From NCBI GenBank assembly GCA_030295235.1, contig AP026169.1:682001-746000 (forward strand): a stretch of 64,000 nucleotides of DNA, read 5' to 3'. Source of the DNA: Fistulifera solaris (Eukaryota; Bacillariophyta; Bacillariophyceae; Naviculales; Stauroneidaceae). The translations under genes and the position numbers were made by a program. A model generated the notes under the pieces. That model saw only the letters and a program-made list of their open reading frames with translations. It had not been told where the DNA came from and searched no databases. Below, in pieces: positions 26,636 to 37,484 of this stretch (position 1 is its first letter; every line of letters begins with the position of its first letter).

Positions 26636-27243
26636 AAATTTCTTTAGTCCTCTAGGGATAACGCATAACAACATTTTCATAAGTTAAACACCTTTAATAT
26701 TCGGCAAGCCTTTCAATCTAAGAACTAGGATGTCTGTCCTCTTTATCAGTTCTTGACGATAATCCGAGTAGACGTGCACCAGTACGTAGTACTTCACAAG
26801 CTACAGTAACGCTTACCTGGTACCTATACGATTTCTGAAGTCGTTTTCCGAAACCCGAAACAGAAACGGCACCCCAACGCAACGGACGATAAAAAGTAAG
26901 GTTGATTCTTTACTGTAATGGACGACGGAGAACGATCGAACGTTTTTACCAGTACCGGACCGGTACTGGGAAGGACGTTAAAATTCTGCCTCCCAGTACA
27001 AGATTCTACGTAGCGTCTACGTCGAGGCAGATTTTTAACGCCGTTGCCTTGGTACTTGTACCGGTACTTGTAAATCATCGCTGGCTGATGCTTTGTCCTT
27101 GCTGTGTAGCACAAACGATTTATTTCGCTTTCTTCTCGCTGCTTGGTTTCCGGTTGTGTTTGTAGTTCATTTCAAAGCGAAATTGAAATAACATCATCAC
27201 TTTTGAGCAATAATTGCTACGGTTTGTTATTCGAAAGCAAACC
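26636..27243. other. Spacer between the two paralogs, carrying a hairpin element
   Basis: Contains the hairpin repeat at about 26971-27046, flanked by GTACCGGACCGGTAC and GTACCGGTAC sites. No gene seen. The next gene's promoter must lie here. Confidence 0.6.
26971..27046 (+). repeat. Hairpin/MITE-like element, copy 1
   Basis: Left arm GGACGTTAAAATTCTGCCTC and right arm GAGGCAGATTTTTAACGCCG are near-complementary, around a core with AGATTCTACGTAGCG. The same arms and core recur at about 53661-53743 and, inverted, at about 54113-54200. Confidence 0.8.
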
Positions 27244-27858
27244 ATGCTGCTCTTACCTTTGCACCAGTTGCTACAAGTCCCTATTGATACGCTGTCTGTG
27301 GTAGCTGATAATGCAGTCAGCCCAGCGCATCCACTTTCAGCTTCGTTAAAAATCAATCTCCGTCGTGGAATACCGGCACGATCGATTTCGTGGGAAGGTA
27401 GTCACTCGAGTCAGAACCGTTGGTCCGGAGCTGTCAGTAACGAAACCATGATGCTCAAAAAACCGCGTCAAGGAAGAGAGCCACGACTTGAACATGAAAT
27501 GAAAAGAACTCAACCCCGCGAAGAAACCAATAGACGGATTGTAGCTCGAGACACTCCCTCACGGTCCCATTCGATGGACAGTACGTTTGAATCGTTGTGT
27601 CGAGGCCAGCGACCTGCACGAAGGCCCCGCCGGAAACTCAGCCCCGAACCAAAACATCAATTATCGGTCAACGACCGAAGGAGTGTTGGAATCGATAAAA
27701 GCTACCTGATCAGTTCTATTTTGAAGAGCAAGCTTTCACTCAATGCTATGACTCCACAACACGCGGTATCGCCGCCTCCGCTCTTCCTAGGTTCTCATGA
27801 GAAAATCTCGGCTGCCAAAATGCTAACAGATGTTTTGGAAGAATTTGATCAAGAATGA
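27244..27858 (+). CDS. Unknown basic protein, tandem paralog 2
   Basis: About 204 aa from ATG 27244. The N-terminus MLLLPLHQLLQVPIDTLSVV is homologous in pattern to the preceding gene: LLPLHxxLxV, then an Asp about five residues on and DNA/DDA. The body is rich in R, P and S (ARRPRRKLSPEP) with SISW and TFESLCRG, and ends in a short acidic helix AAKMLTDVLEEFDQE. The two genes share strand and order, consistent with tandem duplication followed by strong divergence outside the first 30 residues. No known domain; function unknown. Confidence 0.65.
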   Translation: MLLLPLHQLLQVPIDTLSVVADNAVSPAHPLSASLKINLRRGIPARSISWEGSHSSQNRWSGAVSNETMMLKKPRQGREPRLEHEMKRTQPREETNRRIVARDTPSRSHSMDSTFESLCRGQRPARRPRRKLSPEPKHQLSVNDRRSVGIDKSYLISSILKSKLSLNAMTPQHAVSPPPLFLGSHEKISAAKMLTDVLEEFDQE

Positions 27859-30346
27859 AGTCATTAAGTCTATTGATTCGATGACACGACACGACAAGCA
27901 ATTTAAAATTCATAATTTCCTCATAACTATACGAAACTAGCACTTCCAGAAATTTAGCTATTTAATTAATGTAACAACTGACTTTTTTTAATTTATTGCG
28001 TCAATTCGCTTTTTATTTGGTTTTAAAATCGAACGACCCGAAGTGCCCTCAACTTTTTACCACGACTGCAATGTAACGAATAGCTAGAAGTTACGGCAGA
28101 ATTTGCCTACAATCTCCGTTCGCTCCGCTAGGTCGCTAAGCTATGATTGCTGTCCAAACAAAACATTTATGTTTAGAGCTTTTGCAATACCCCTTTGGCT
28201 ATGGCTATGCTGTGTAAAACACTGGCTACGTTTTGATCGTAGTAACTGTAATAGACCCGGATAATCTGTATTAAGGAGGAGGTTAAATATAACACTCCCA
28301 CGAATCAGATTGGTCGTATAGGAAAAATACGACATGGCACTATAGCCAAAGTGGTAGGTGATGTCAGTCACGAGAACATGTACAAGAGTACATGTAGATC
28401 TACAGTCATAAAGAACAACACGTGGCATCCGTATATCAAGTGTACACGTGGAGAACAAGAACTCCATTGATATAGCTCGTAGTACCAGGGTACAGAGCAA
28501 CGGATAGTCAGTGTCGCACAAAGCGAAGCGAACAGTTAACGCGAAGCATGAATCGTGCGATGCGATCACGAGTGTGAGAGTGATGACTAACTAGTATTTG
28601 TGCAGGATTCACATTAACCTAAACAAAACTATTCATTATGAGGAATGCGAAATAAGTCGCTTAGAAATGCATTTGATGAACAGATGTTCACGAATGAGTT
28701 ACGATTGCAAATGAGAATTGCATCAACATGTAATCCGAACTCAAAGAGTTCAACGAGCAGAAGTAAATACATTTCTATAGCCATAATTTTCATACCCTAT
28801 CGTTTATTACCTTAACTTATAGCGAGCATAGGACAGTAACGAAGTGTACGCATATTTTTATCATGAGTGCATCCCAGTCATGAGTTACGAATCATGTTTT
28901 CGAGAAGCTCTTCTATCTTGTTAACCTACTGATACTTTTTGATACAATGTATTTATGAGTACACAGAGCAACGATAGGATGTTTTCTTCTACTAGGTTAT
29001 TAATCACATTTTATTCACCTTTATGTTGATCGCGGCACTTGTACCTTGTACTTTTAATATTTTATACGCACATCGATCGTTTTTTTAGTTCACCACGACT
29101 GAACTCCAGTCGAACCAAGCTAGAGAGTGGCTAGAGAGACTCAAGAGACCAGACACCAAGACATGAGCCACATTCGGTCAGCAACAGTCTCTCAGTTCCC
29201 AGTTTAATCAATGAAGAAAATCAAAGATTTTTGACAAAAATGCGCTAATAAAATAGCATACTTAGTTCATGCAGAAGACAGAAGACGATGACGGATGACG
29301 GGCCGGATGCCGCATCCCAGGATCCCAGCAAACTGTAAACTGTACATTGTACGGAGTAGATTGTAGATCAAAGATTAAATGCTTAGTTTTTCCCTATTCT
29401 ACTTAATTTTATCGATAAATAAATGTTGCATGTATATGTACTCCTTGGTTTGAATGTGGCAGGTTGGCAGGTTGCAGGGTTGAACGTTGCATGTTGCATG
29501 TACCACGTACCGCGTAAGAGTAAGAGTCACCACTCACCACGTATCTACCACCTACAACCACAACTAAAAGTCTCCAGTCTTTCGATTTGCAATTCGCGAC
29601 TATCTCCCTCTTTTTGAACTTTAGGTTTTTGTTTTGTGACAAGAGACAAGAGACAACAGACAGGTGAAGCTCTAGAGTGACGTTTGTGAAGGCAATCTAA
29701 ATTAATTCCTACAGTCAGAATGCAATTTTGACATTCGCACTGATTTTTCCATGGTTCATCTTCATTTTCTTACAAATAGCAAATAGTTCAATCTGGCAGC
29801 GTCTGAGAAGGCCCTAATTAGGTTTTGTTACTTCGTATTTAGGCATTTTCCAATCGCGCCATGATTATTCATCGAAATAGTTCATAGTTCCCTAAACAAC
29901 TTATCAGTTGATATTAGATATTAAGATCCCAAGATCCAGTGTCCGAAAACAGATGTCCACCACGACTTATTTCTACATTTGTCGAATACGTTACAAACAC
30001 GTCATTCGACAAATCCGAACAACCGAAATTCTTGGAATGCCATAGTCGAGAGTACGCCTCTGGACGTCGTGAATTGCAGCATCTTGCATTCAACGGCAAT
30101 GGGGTCGAGGTCCTTACTGCTGTAGGCGGCGAGGTGTTGGTACGGGACAAGCCGCCACGAAACGTATTCAACGTTATCATTTGTAGTCCGCTTTATAACC
30201 TGCCATGTTACCGAAGTAACAAGTACTGCATTGATATCACTGTGAGGCAACAAACAAGCAATCCACCATTTTATTCGAAAACGACGAGTGAATCTCAAAA
30301 AGCATTTGATTTGATCTATCAAGCCTCCATATTGTCTCTAAGAAAC
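27859..30346. other. Gene-poor segment, about 2.5 kb
   Basis: The largest gap in the window. It is AT-rich and holds several degenerate copies of a CACGACTG...AGTCATGA motif (near 28058, 28861-28905 and 29090) that also occurs at 400-460 and 43567. A 142-codon minus-strand open frame at 28141-28569 has no recognisable domain and probably lies in repeat-derived DNA. Around 29455-29545 are short imperfect tandem words (GGCAGGTTGGCAGGTTGCAG). The 3' part is probably the bZIP promoter and 5' UTR. Confidence 0.55.
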
Positions 30347-30985
30347 ATGTCTGATCCTACGAACAAAGCAACGGATAGCATTTCGAAGGATGACCGGCCC
30401 GAGGACCAAACGGATGTATCCAAACAGCTTTCCCATGCGACTCCGAGTCGAAAGAAGCGATCTTACATTGATGAGAGTCGTCTATCGGCGTACGAAGCAC
30501 AACAACTCGAAGCCCGTCGCGCTTACAATCGCACGTGTGCGGCAAAAGCCAGGCAGCGCTCAAAAGATCTGACCACTCAACTACAGGAAGAAGTAGCGAA
30601 ACTCAAACAAGAGAAAGCCGATTTGGAGAGTCAAATACAAGTCACTGGAGCCAATATTCAATTTCTAGAGCGCCAGAATCGATTGTTAATGGCCAATCAG
30701 CAAGCGCGGCCGGTCGTTGTTCCCACATCACTCCTCAACAGTCATAGCTTGACAAATTCAACGTTAGGAACCTCGATGGGTATCGATCAGGCATTGTTAT
30801 CTTTATCGAATTTGTCGAACACGCAGTCGACACCAGGAATTGCGGGCTTCACGGGAATATCCAATTTGAACCTAGCCAACTACCAAAATATGGCCTTGAC
30901 GAATCTCAACAGAACACCAAATAGGAATACCCGCCCAATGTTTCCCGACGACCTATTGGGATTGGGCAAGCTCCCACCAAGGTAG
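30347..30985 (+). CDS. bZIP transcription factor
   Basis: About 212 aa from ATG 30347. The basic region ARRAYNRTCAAKARQRSKDL has the N-x7-R signature and is followed by a leucine-zipper-like heptad region (LTTQLQEEVAKLKQEKADLE, then IQFLERQNRLL). The N-terminus is polar and acidic with a KKRSY segment; the C-terminus is rich in N, L and S (LSNLSNTQ, ISNLNLANYQN) and probably disordered or activating. The frame is open upstream to about 29939, but there is no ATG there and the composition is not protein-like, so I treat it as 5' UTR. DNA target unknown; bZIPs with this basic region usually bind ACGT- or TGAC-cored sites as dimers. Confidence 0.87.
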   Translation: MSDPTNKATDSISKDDRPEDQTDVSKQLSHATPSRKKRSYIDESRLSAYEAQQLEARRAYNRTCAAKARQRSKDLTTQLQEEVAKLKQEKADLESQIQVTGANIQFLERQNRLLMANQQARPVVVPTSLLNSHSLTNSTLGTSMGIDQALLSLSNLSNTQSTPGIAGFTGISNLNLANYQNMALTNLNRTPNRNTRPMFPDDLLGLGKLPPR

Positions 30986-31270
30986 TGTTGGAATTGCGTG
31001 TAAAACCTTTCTATTCGTCAGCGACATGATTCTGTCACAAAAGGATCTTGATTTGGAGCTCGGAGTGTTATCAATCCTGACACGAGATAACAAGAACACG
31101 GAACGCGTAAAGATCTAGTGAGTTGTAAGGATTGTAACAAGAGTAAGACCCTGAAAACCCGGGACGCGTTTATTAGTTTATGTTTGTTGTTTTCGACCGT
31201 TTTCAGCAAATTCTGGCAATGAGAGTTAAATCATCTTTTCGGTACGAATATTCCCCATGACACTTATTTT

Positions 31271-32255
31271 TCACAGAGATGGCAAGTTTGTTGGAACAGA
31301 ATTAACTTGCTCGGCAAGTTTGGCCACATCCTGTTCGTTCATGTTGTTCATCCATCCCGGTGGGAGATCCAAGCCATCGAAACGTGACGCATAATTAGCA
31401 ATATCTTCTTTCGAGGGTATGAATCCGACCGCCGTGTAGAGTTGTCGCAGTAAATTGTCGGCACCAATGATCAAAAGACACGAAAAGGCCACTACGGCAA
31501 ACATGATCAGTACTTCTCGTCCCGCACTCCACACCGTGGGCCACTTGGCACCCGAAAGTTCGTTGATCGTTTGTTCGATCGGATTTTTCATCATTATCGG
31601 ATCCACCTTTTGACGTTCTTCCAGTGACATTTCTTCTTCCGGATCATAGAACATGGTGGGCGTGTTTTCGTCCCACTGTCCCCGATTCGCAACGGAGGAT
31701 TCATCGGTACTAATCTTACTGAGATCGATTCCTCCAAACATGGTGCTCGCAGCCGCTTCACGCTCTTGTTGCGCACCCCCGATAAGGCCTGCATTTCTCT
31801 ATTTTTGATATAGTCCGCCGACACTTTGGACCTTTCAAGTCCCAAATCGGCAGTTCGGGCCCGGATGGCCGCTCTCATCTTTTCAATTTTGTCGTCTTTG
31901 TACTATTATGAGAAAGAAAGTCGGAGAACCATGAGATGAAACAGAATCTTCACAATTGAATGAAAGAAGGAGTTAATTAACGTACCGCAGGATTCGCATC
32001 AAAGTCACCCATATCATCGAGTCGTTTGCGGTCTGCTTCTTCTATCAGCGATGCTTCGGCTTGTCCGAACGAAGTCCGCGTTACATTCTCTTCCTTTTCG
32101 CTCTTCTCATCAGTTGTTGACTTGATTTGAAAAGTATTTTTAGATGTGCGACAGAAAGTCCTCGATTGGATCCCAAAGGAAAGCGTCAAAGGGCACAACG
32201 AGCCAAGCGTCAAACATATTGCGACGCATGATGTGACGAATGAAATCTTTCCCAT
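31271..32255 (-). CDS. Plastid-targeted SecE-like translocase subunit (putative)
   Basis: Two exons: 32255-31986 and 31902-31271, with an intron 31903-31985 (GTACGT donor). The N-terminus MGKISFVTSCVAICLTLGSL is a signal peptide followed by LTLSFGIQ, matching the diatom plastid motif with Phe after the cleavage site. Near the C-terminus, GAKWPTVWSAGREVLIMFAV and one membrane helix ending in NLLRQLYTAVGF resemble the conserved amphipathic-plus-TM segment of SecE. A single base seems missing at TTT 31794-31796: the frame must switch from IKNRE to AGLIGGAQQEREAAASTMFG. SecE identity is from the short motif and topology only; the long acidic N-terminal half is not typical. It is divergently arranged with plastid ribosomal protein S1. 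Confidence 0.6.
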
Positions 32256-32825
32256 AGTTTGTCGTAATGTTTTTCTTGACTGTTTACAGATTATCAACGC
32301 GCTTAATTACCGGCAAGGAAAGACCCTTGACAAGCTTCGAACCAGATGAAGGTCCTCAGCAACAGTTACTTGTACAAGTTATTGCCTTCAACTCGTCATC
32401 ATCATTCGCCGCCATCAACTTCACAAGGTCAACCTTATCAATTTTTTGTCTGGCAAAAGCCGCGTACATCTTTTTGATACACGTTTCTCAGACCAATTTC
32501 ATGTTACAGCAAATCAAATAGACTGACATCCGCACTGCACTTAATTGTGCAGTACGGTACTCGTCAGACGCTTGACACCACCACACAAAAACAGAATGCC
32601 ATACGTCAGTGTCTGACCTTCGAACTGCTGCCGGTTACGCGGTCGGCCTGTTTCGTGGTCGTCGGGAAAGACTGACTCAAACAGTGAAAGGAAAGACGCT
32701 CTCGCTGCCATCACCCATCGACTGCTTCCTCAACAACAACAGCCATCGAACGGTTCTAATTCGTTTCGAAAGGACTTCATCTTATATACCTTTCCATAAG
32801 ACTTGTCATCAATTCACAGTAGAAG
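32256..32825. promoter_or_regulatory. Divergent spacer between two plastid-protein genes
   Basis: 570 bp between start codons of the SecE-like gene (minus) and the S1 gene (plus). Both products carry plastid presequences, so the spacer may act as a shared promoter. No specific site can be assigned by eye. Confidence 0.45.
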
Positions 32826-34321
32826 ATGAAGATTTGTCAAGCGGCCGCCCTTGCCGCCTTTGTCACTTCCGCTAGTGCTTTCTCGTCGGTGGCCTTTGTG
32901 GCTTCGAGGTGAGTGGAAGCTATTGCGAACAAAAAAAGAGCGTTGTAGTCAGTGTCTCTTGTCTCTTTGAGAAAAGATTAGCTCGCTGTTGTTTATGTAG
33001 CAGCTAGATTGATTAGTGGCTCCTTTGAAGTGCAACATCATTCGTAGCGTAGTTGCACATTTCGTTTGGGTTGAAGAAATGCATCATCAACAACACCTTG
33101 TTTCTAATTCATCTTCGATTTCTCTCTCTTGAAACTACCATTTCATCTTCTTTACTCTACAGATCCTCGACTGCTCGATTCCAATCCGCCGTTGCCGAAC
33201 AAACGGAGACATCCACCAGCAGCGAAGAGAAATCAAAAGCCCGAGGACCTACTCGATTCGATCGATTGAAGCAATTGTACAAGGGTCCTCGATTTATCGC
33301 CACTGATCAGGAAGTCCCTTTCTCGTATGAAGATTTCGCTCAAGCGGTTTCGGTGACCGAATACGCTTTCGAACGAAACTCGGTAGTACAGGGTGTGGCT
33401 GTCGAATATTCGGGAGAAAAAGGATGCTTGGTAGATATCGGAGCCAAAGCTTCGGCGTTCTTGCCCGCGCAGGAATCCTCTCTTTACATGGCCGATAACG
33501 CCGGTCTTTCAGATGTCATTCCTCTCGACACTCCCATGAACTTTCAAATTATCAGTGAAGAAGACGAGAATGGTCAGCTCATTGTCAGTGTCAAGCGAAT
33601 TCAATACAAGGAGGCTTGGGAGAAGGTCTTGACACTTTCGGAATCGGACGAAGTGGTGGAGGCTCAAGTTGTGGCCGTGAATCGCGGTGGAGCTATCTGC
33701 TTGATTGAAGGCCTTCGTGCTTTCCTTCCCGGATCGCACTTGGCTGGACAGCTCCCAGATGAATCCCTCATCGGCCAGACTCTCAAACTCAAATTCTTGG
33801 AAGTCAACCAAGAGAACGGCAAATTGGTGGTGTCTAACCGCAAGGCCGTTGTGGAACAACAAATGGCTGATTTGAGCCGTGGTGATTTGGTGGAAGGTAT
33901 CGTCAAGGCCCTCAAACCCTACGGTGCTTTCGTCGAAGTCGGTGGCATGTCGGGATTGTTGCACATTTCTCAGATCTCCTACGATCGCATCGACGATTTG
34001 GAGAAGGTTCTGCAACCCGGTATGGCCGTCAAGTGCATGATCATCGATCACGACAAGGTCAATGGACGTATTGCTCTCAGTACAAAGACATTGGAGCCGG
34101 AGCCTGGTGACATGTTGAAGAACTCTCAGATGGTGTACGACAACGCCGAACAAACGGCCATTTTGTATCACGAAAAGATGGAGGCTCAGCGACTGGAGCG
34201 AGAAAAAGCTGCCCGCGACATTGTGTTGGGACTGGGCGATTCTTTGGATGACTTGGACGGTAGTTCCAGCAGCGACCCCTTGAAGGATGTCTCGGACAGC
34301 TTGGACTCGTTACTCTCTTAA
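32826..34321 (+). CDS. Plastid ribosomal protein S1 (bS1), nucleus-encoded
   Basis: Exon 1 is 32826-32908 and encodes MKICQAAALAAFVTSASAFS, a signal peptide with a textbook ASAF plastid-entry motif. The intron 32909-33162 (254 nt, GTGAGT donor, TCTACAG acceptor) leads into exon 2, 33163-34321. The mature part has three S1 RNA-binding repeats: VVQGVAVEYSGEKGCLVDIG, VVEAQVVAVNRGGAICLIEG and LVEGIVKALKPYGAFVEVGG with GLLHISQIS. A charged tail with SDSLDSLLS follows. S1 binds mRNA upstream of start codons on the 30S subunit; three domains are usual for plastid S1. The frame is intact. Confidence 0.92.
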
Positions 34322-34763
34322 AAACTTAATCTTTGGTAAACCGAACGTAAAACACTATTCTGCAGATTAAAAATATTTAGGTGCAGCACCTTATTGGGGA
34401 ATGACTTAAGTATTTCCTATGCTAGTTTGTGCGAATGGTAAACTATGGAGATGCTGGCGCTTTTTCTGCAAACTACCAGGTACCGGTACCTGGTAGTAAG
34501 CGGCAAACTCATTCGACAAAATCATGCATTATTTGACAAATCTTTTTGAGAAAGAAGCGTTCGCAAACATGCACCGAACTATCGAAGCTTCCGATGATAC
34601 AGAGCCTAACAGAATTGCTTCCCTAGCTCAATCATTTACAAAGTGTTCGTAACTTTCCATACAATCATCCTAAATCAAGGAAACGACGAAACTACCGGAA
34701 CTTGTGATTGCGTTTAATACAATGGTAGGTTACGAAAGCAGGTAAAACCTAGTATGTTTTGTT
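34322..34763. other. Convergent intergenic spacer with a 26-bp perfect palindrome
   Basis: Lies between the 3' ends of the plastid S1 gene and the uS17 gene. No gene. It contains the perfect palindrome listed separately. Confidence 0.6.
34472..34497. repeat. 26-bp perfect palindrome built on GGTACC
   Basis: The half-site ACTACCAGGTACC at 34472-34484 is followed directly by its exact reverse complement at 34485-34497, with no loop. It lies between two convergent genes. Confidence 0.95.
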
Positions 34764-35261
34764 TTAAAAGACACGGAACGACTTCTTTCCGGCAATCACA
34801 CGCTGAGGCTCATGCGCCAAGACGTTGAAACGGACCGTCTTGCTCAAGGGACGGCACTGTCCGACGGTAACAATATCACCTTCCTTGACGGGGAATGCCG
34901 GACTGCAGTGCACCGCAATGTTCTTGTGACGCTTTTCGAATCGACGGTACTTTCGAATGAAATGCAAGTAGTCTCGTCGGACTACAATCGTTCTCTTCAT
35001 CTTGGTGGAAATGACCAATCCCTTAAGGATACGTCCACGAATGGAAACGTTTCCAGTGAAGGGGCACTTCTTGTCAACGTAGTTGCCTTCAATGGCAGCC
35101 GCGGGGGTCTTGATGCCGAGACCTACGGATTTGAACCAGCGCATGGGTTTGTTGTCGGCACCACCAATGGCACGCTTGCGGGCCACAAAGACGGCATCCT
35201 GTTTCTGGTAAGCTTTTTCGTGTTGATCACACTCAACATATTCACGGGGGACGCGCGGCAT
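34764..35261 (-). CDS. RPS11: Cytosolic 40S ribosomal protein S11 (uS17)
   Basis: About 165 aa from ATG 35261. Contains the eukaryotic uS17 signature: RYYKSVGLG-like [71 protein letters not shown] and [20 protein letters not shown]. Length is close to the family norm (about 155-160). A probable 5' UTR intron lies just upstream (donor GGAAG|GTACG near 35415, acceptor CATTATAG near 35290), a common arrangement in ribosomal protein genes. Frame intact. Confidence 0.95.
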   Translation of the reverse strand: MPRVPREYVECDQHEKAYQKQDAVFVARKRAIGGADNKPMRWFKSVGLGIKTPAAAIEGNYVDKKCPFTGNVSIRGRILKGLVISTKMKRTIVVRRDYLHFIRKYRRFEKRHKNIAVHCSPAFPVKEGDIVTVGQCRPLSKTVRFNVLAHEPQRVIAGKKSFRVF

Positions 35262-35821
35262 GGTAGTTTCTTGTTTTTCTCTCGACTATAATGGACAACA
35301 AATGTTAAAACGAGCGTCAGTGAGAAACGATGCCGACGGACTTTTTGTGTATAGAATAAACACTACGGATATATATGTCTAATAAATAATGAATGCACAA
35401 ACCAATAATTCGTACCTTCCAACGCAACAAAGAGGATTGTTTCCAACGTAGAGAACCGACTTCCAGCTTGCAACACAATGATAGGCAGAAACACGGAGGA
35501 CGAAAAGTTAGTAGAGACGGTAAACGGTAAAACGATGTGTTACTATCAACCTTAATGGATCACGAATCATCGTCTTCGCTCGACGTTTCGGGACTTGGGA
35601 CTGTCGCAGCAAGTTTCGATACTCTTTGATAAAAAAGTAAACGGAATGAACTAATGGACTGTAAAACGATAAGTAGACAAGAGAAGAAAACAAAACCTTT
35701 TCACACCTTGTTTCACACAAGCATCACACATACACGCGACAAACATGCGACGACAACGAAATCTCACATTCGTCTTGACATTTGCTGATCCTTCATTCTG
35801 AACTATTGACGTCTTTCAACA
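35262..35821. other. Divergent spacer
   Basis: Between uS17 (minus) and the polytopic membrane protein (plus). Holds the probable uS17 5' UTR intron (about 35291-35415) and both promoters. No other gene seen. Confidence 0.5.
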
Positions 35822-37369
35822 ATGGAAACACCACTACTAGCATCACATCCCGACAACGAAGAGCCTTCCCTATTATCGTTTTGGCCGGCAAATGATGATG
35901 ATCAGTCGAGATCGAGTCCATTTGCTCGACTACTCGAACAAAGGGCACCATCGTTGCTGCACTGGCGGACGACAAGAACTATACCTCAGCTTGTACAAGA
36001 AAACGACACAGAGGAATGGAAGGCCGGATATTGGTTACTGGTGGGATCTGGAACCGCATCATTGCTGCATTTGGGATTTATGTGGGGCGCTTTTGCCTCG
36101 ACGAGTTGGTCGGTCACCTTTGTGACGATCCAAACGCCATTCGCCACAACGTCTCTACCACTTCTGACCACTCATTTGGCGGATATTCTGTCACAATTTC
36201 AAAATGTGGCACTTTTAGGGATATCGGCCTTAGTCGTTCCGTGTGTTTTCATGGTTTCGGCGCCCGCATTGATTCTGCGAGATGCGCATCGGCCACGGAA
36301 TTGGAACTGGAAACACTCATATGGCACCTCTCCTCGATCCGTGATGGAATGCTCTATACGGTGGGCCCTATTTGTGTTTTATTTCTTAATAGTCTTGCAA
36401 CTGGCAGTTGATTCCATGCATTTACACTGGACTGGTTCGTCAGTTACGGTGCACTCCCAAGCCAAAGGAGGTCTCGTGGCCTACGTGACCGGTGTTGCAT
36501 CCGCACTCTTGGCATTGGTCTTTCTACGATGGCCTCCTCCGCAACTTCACAACAATAACAACAATATTGGACCACTCGCTATTGAAACGGCACAATTTGA
36601 GCATCCTCTCGTACGCACTGTTGTACCACGTGAGGACGAAACGCCGTCTATGGTAGTCTTGGAAGATACGTCAACATTAGAAGGTCCCGTTGTCAGCTTT
36701 CAGCCAGTACTGCACGATGAAATTGAGGACAATCGATCTTTATTGGAGGGCGCACCTTGGTATGCAAACTTGCTCACTCCTACACGACTCTTGCACAAGT
36801 CGTTGTTTTGCAGAACCGTACTGATCTATCAACTTGGTCTATTCAGTGTTGTACTATGGATACCAGCTTATACGATACCTCTGTTGCAATGGTCCTCACC
36901 GTATCTGAGTCCGAATCCCCAACCACTGATTTTATGGAATCTTCCGCAAATGCTGGGACAATCCGGAGCGGCCGCTGGGACATCCTATTGGATCATTGGA
37001 CTGCTCGGAGTCGTACTGATGACCACCGTGTTTGTGGCACCCGCCATAGCACTCGGGTTGTCGATCACCGTGTGGTGCGTGGAACCCAAGAAGTCGCGAG
37101 TATGTCAATCGTGGTTGTATGCCTGGCATCCTCTCATGGGACAGGCCGTGTGGTGCATGGCTCTCTTGCTGGTGACACCCGCGTTGGAGCCATGGAGTCG
37201 CCAATTGCTAGCGAGCAACACAAACATTTGTCAAGCTATCAGTACGTGGGTGCCAATCGACGATTGCATTCTTTTGCAAGCAGAATATCAGCCTGGAATT
37301 CTTCTGTTCCTTGTTCAAACGGTTTGTCTGGAGTTTTTTGTTGTGTTGACTTTACGATGGAGTGTTTGA
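35822..37369 (+). CDS. Polytopic membrane protein of unknown function
   Basis: 515 aa from ATG 35822, single exon. The cytosolic N-terminus has two dileucine-type motifs (METPLLASH and EEPSLL), which in other proteins direct sorting to endolysosomes or vacuole. About eight hydrophobic segments follow, in two groups separated by an acidic, hydrophilic linker (about residues 240-320, NNNNN and HDEIEDNRSLLEG). The second group includes APAIALGLSITVWCVEPKKS and a motif WLYAWHPLMGQAVWCMALLL. This loosely recalls the PqiA-type integral membrane family, but no diagnostic Cys-pair motif was seen. I do not assign a function. Frame intact. Confidence 0.75.
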   Translation: METPLLASHPDNEEPSLLSFWPANDDDQSRSSPFARLLEQRAPSLLHWRTTRTIPQLVQENDTEEWKAGYWLLVGSGTASLLHLGFMWGAFASTSWSVTFVTIQTPFATTSLPLLTTHLADILSQFQNVALLGISALVVPCVFMVSAPALILRDAHRPRNWNWKHSYGTSPRSVMECSIRWALFVFYFLIVLQLAVDSMHLHWTGSSVTVHSQAKGGLVAYVTGVASALLALVFLRWPPPQLHNNNNNIGPLAIETAQFEHPLVRTVVPREDETPSMVVLEDTSTLEGPVVSFQPVLHDEIEDNRSLLEGAPWYANLLTPTRLLHKSLFCRTVLIYQLGLFSVVLWIPAYTIPLLQWSSPYLSPNPQPLILWNLPQMLGQSGAAAGTSYWIIGLLGVVLMTTVFVAPAIALGLSITVWCVEPKKSRVCQSWLYAWHPLMGQAVWCMALLLVTPALEPWSRQLLASNTNICQAISTWVPIDDCILLQAEYQPGILLFLVQTVCLEFFVVLTLRWSV

Positions 37370-37484
37370 AAGAAAGAATGGGTATGCGAAGTTTTGTCAC
37401 TGGCTACATACACGTTTGAATTATTTAATGTACATCGTGTGTTCTAAAATTCTTAGCAAGTTCACGGCAGCCGTCCACTCGTCA

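Noticed and set aside
28141-28569. A 142-codon minus-strand open frame in the gene-poor segment
   Set aside because: No start context, domain or targeting signal, and it lies in DNA that appears repeat-derived. Probably chance.
29939-30346. N-terminal extension of the bZIP open frame
   Set aside because: In frame but without an ATG and with non-protein-like composition; treated as 5' UTR.
33509-34171. A 220-codon minus-strand open frame opposite the S1 gene
   Set aside because: It is the reverse-strand shadow of a clearly conserved plastid S1 coding sequence.
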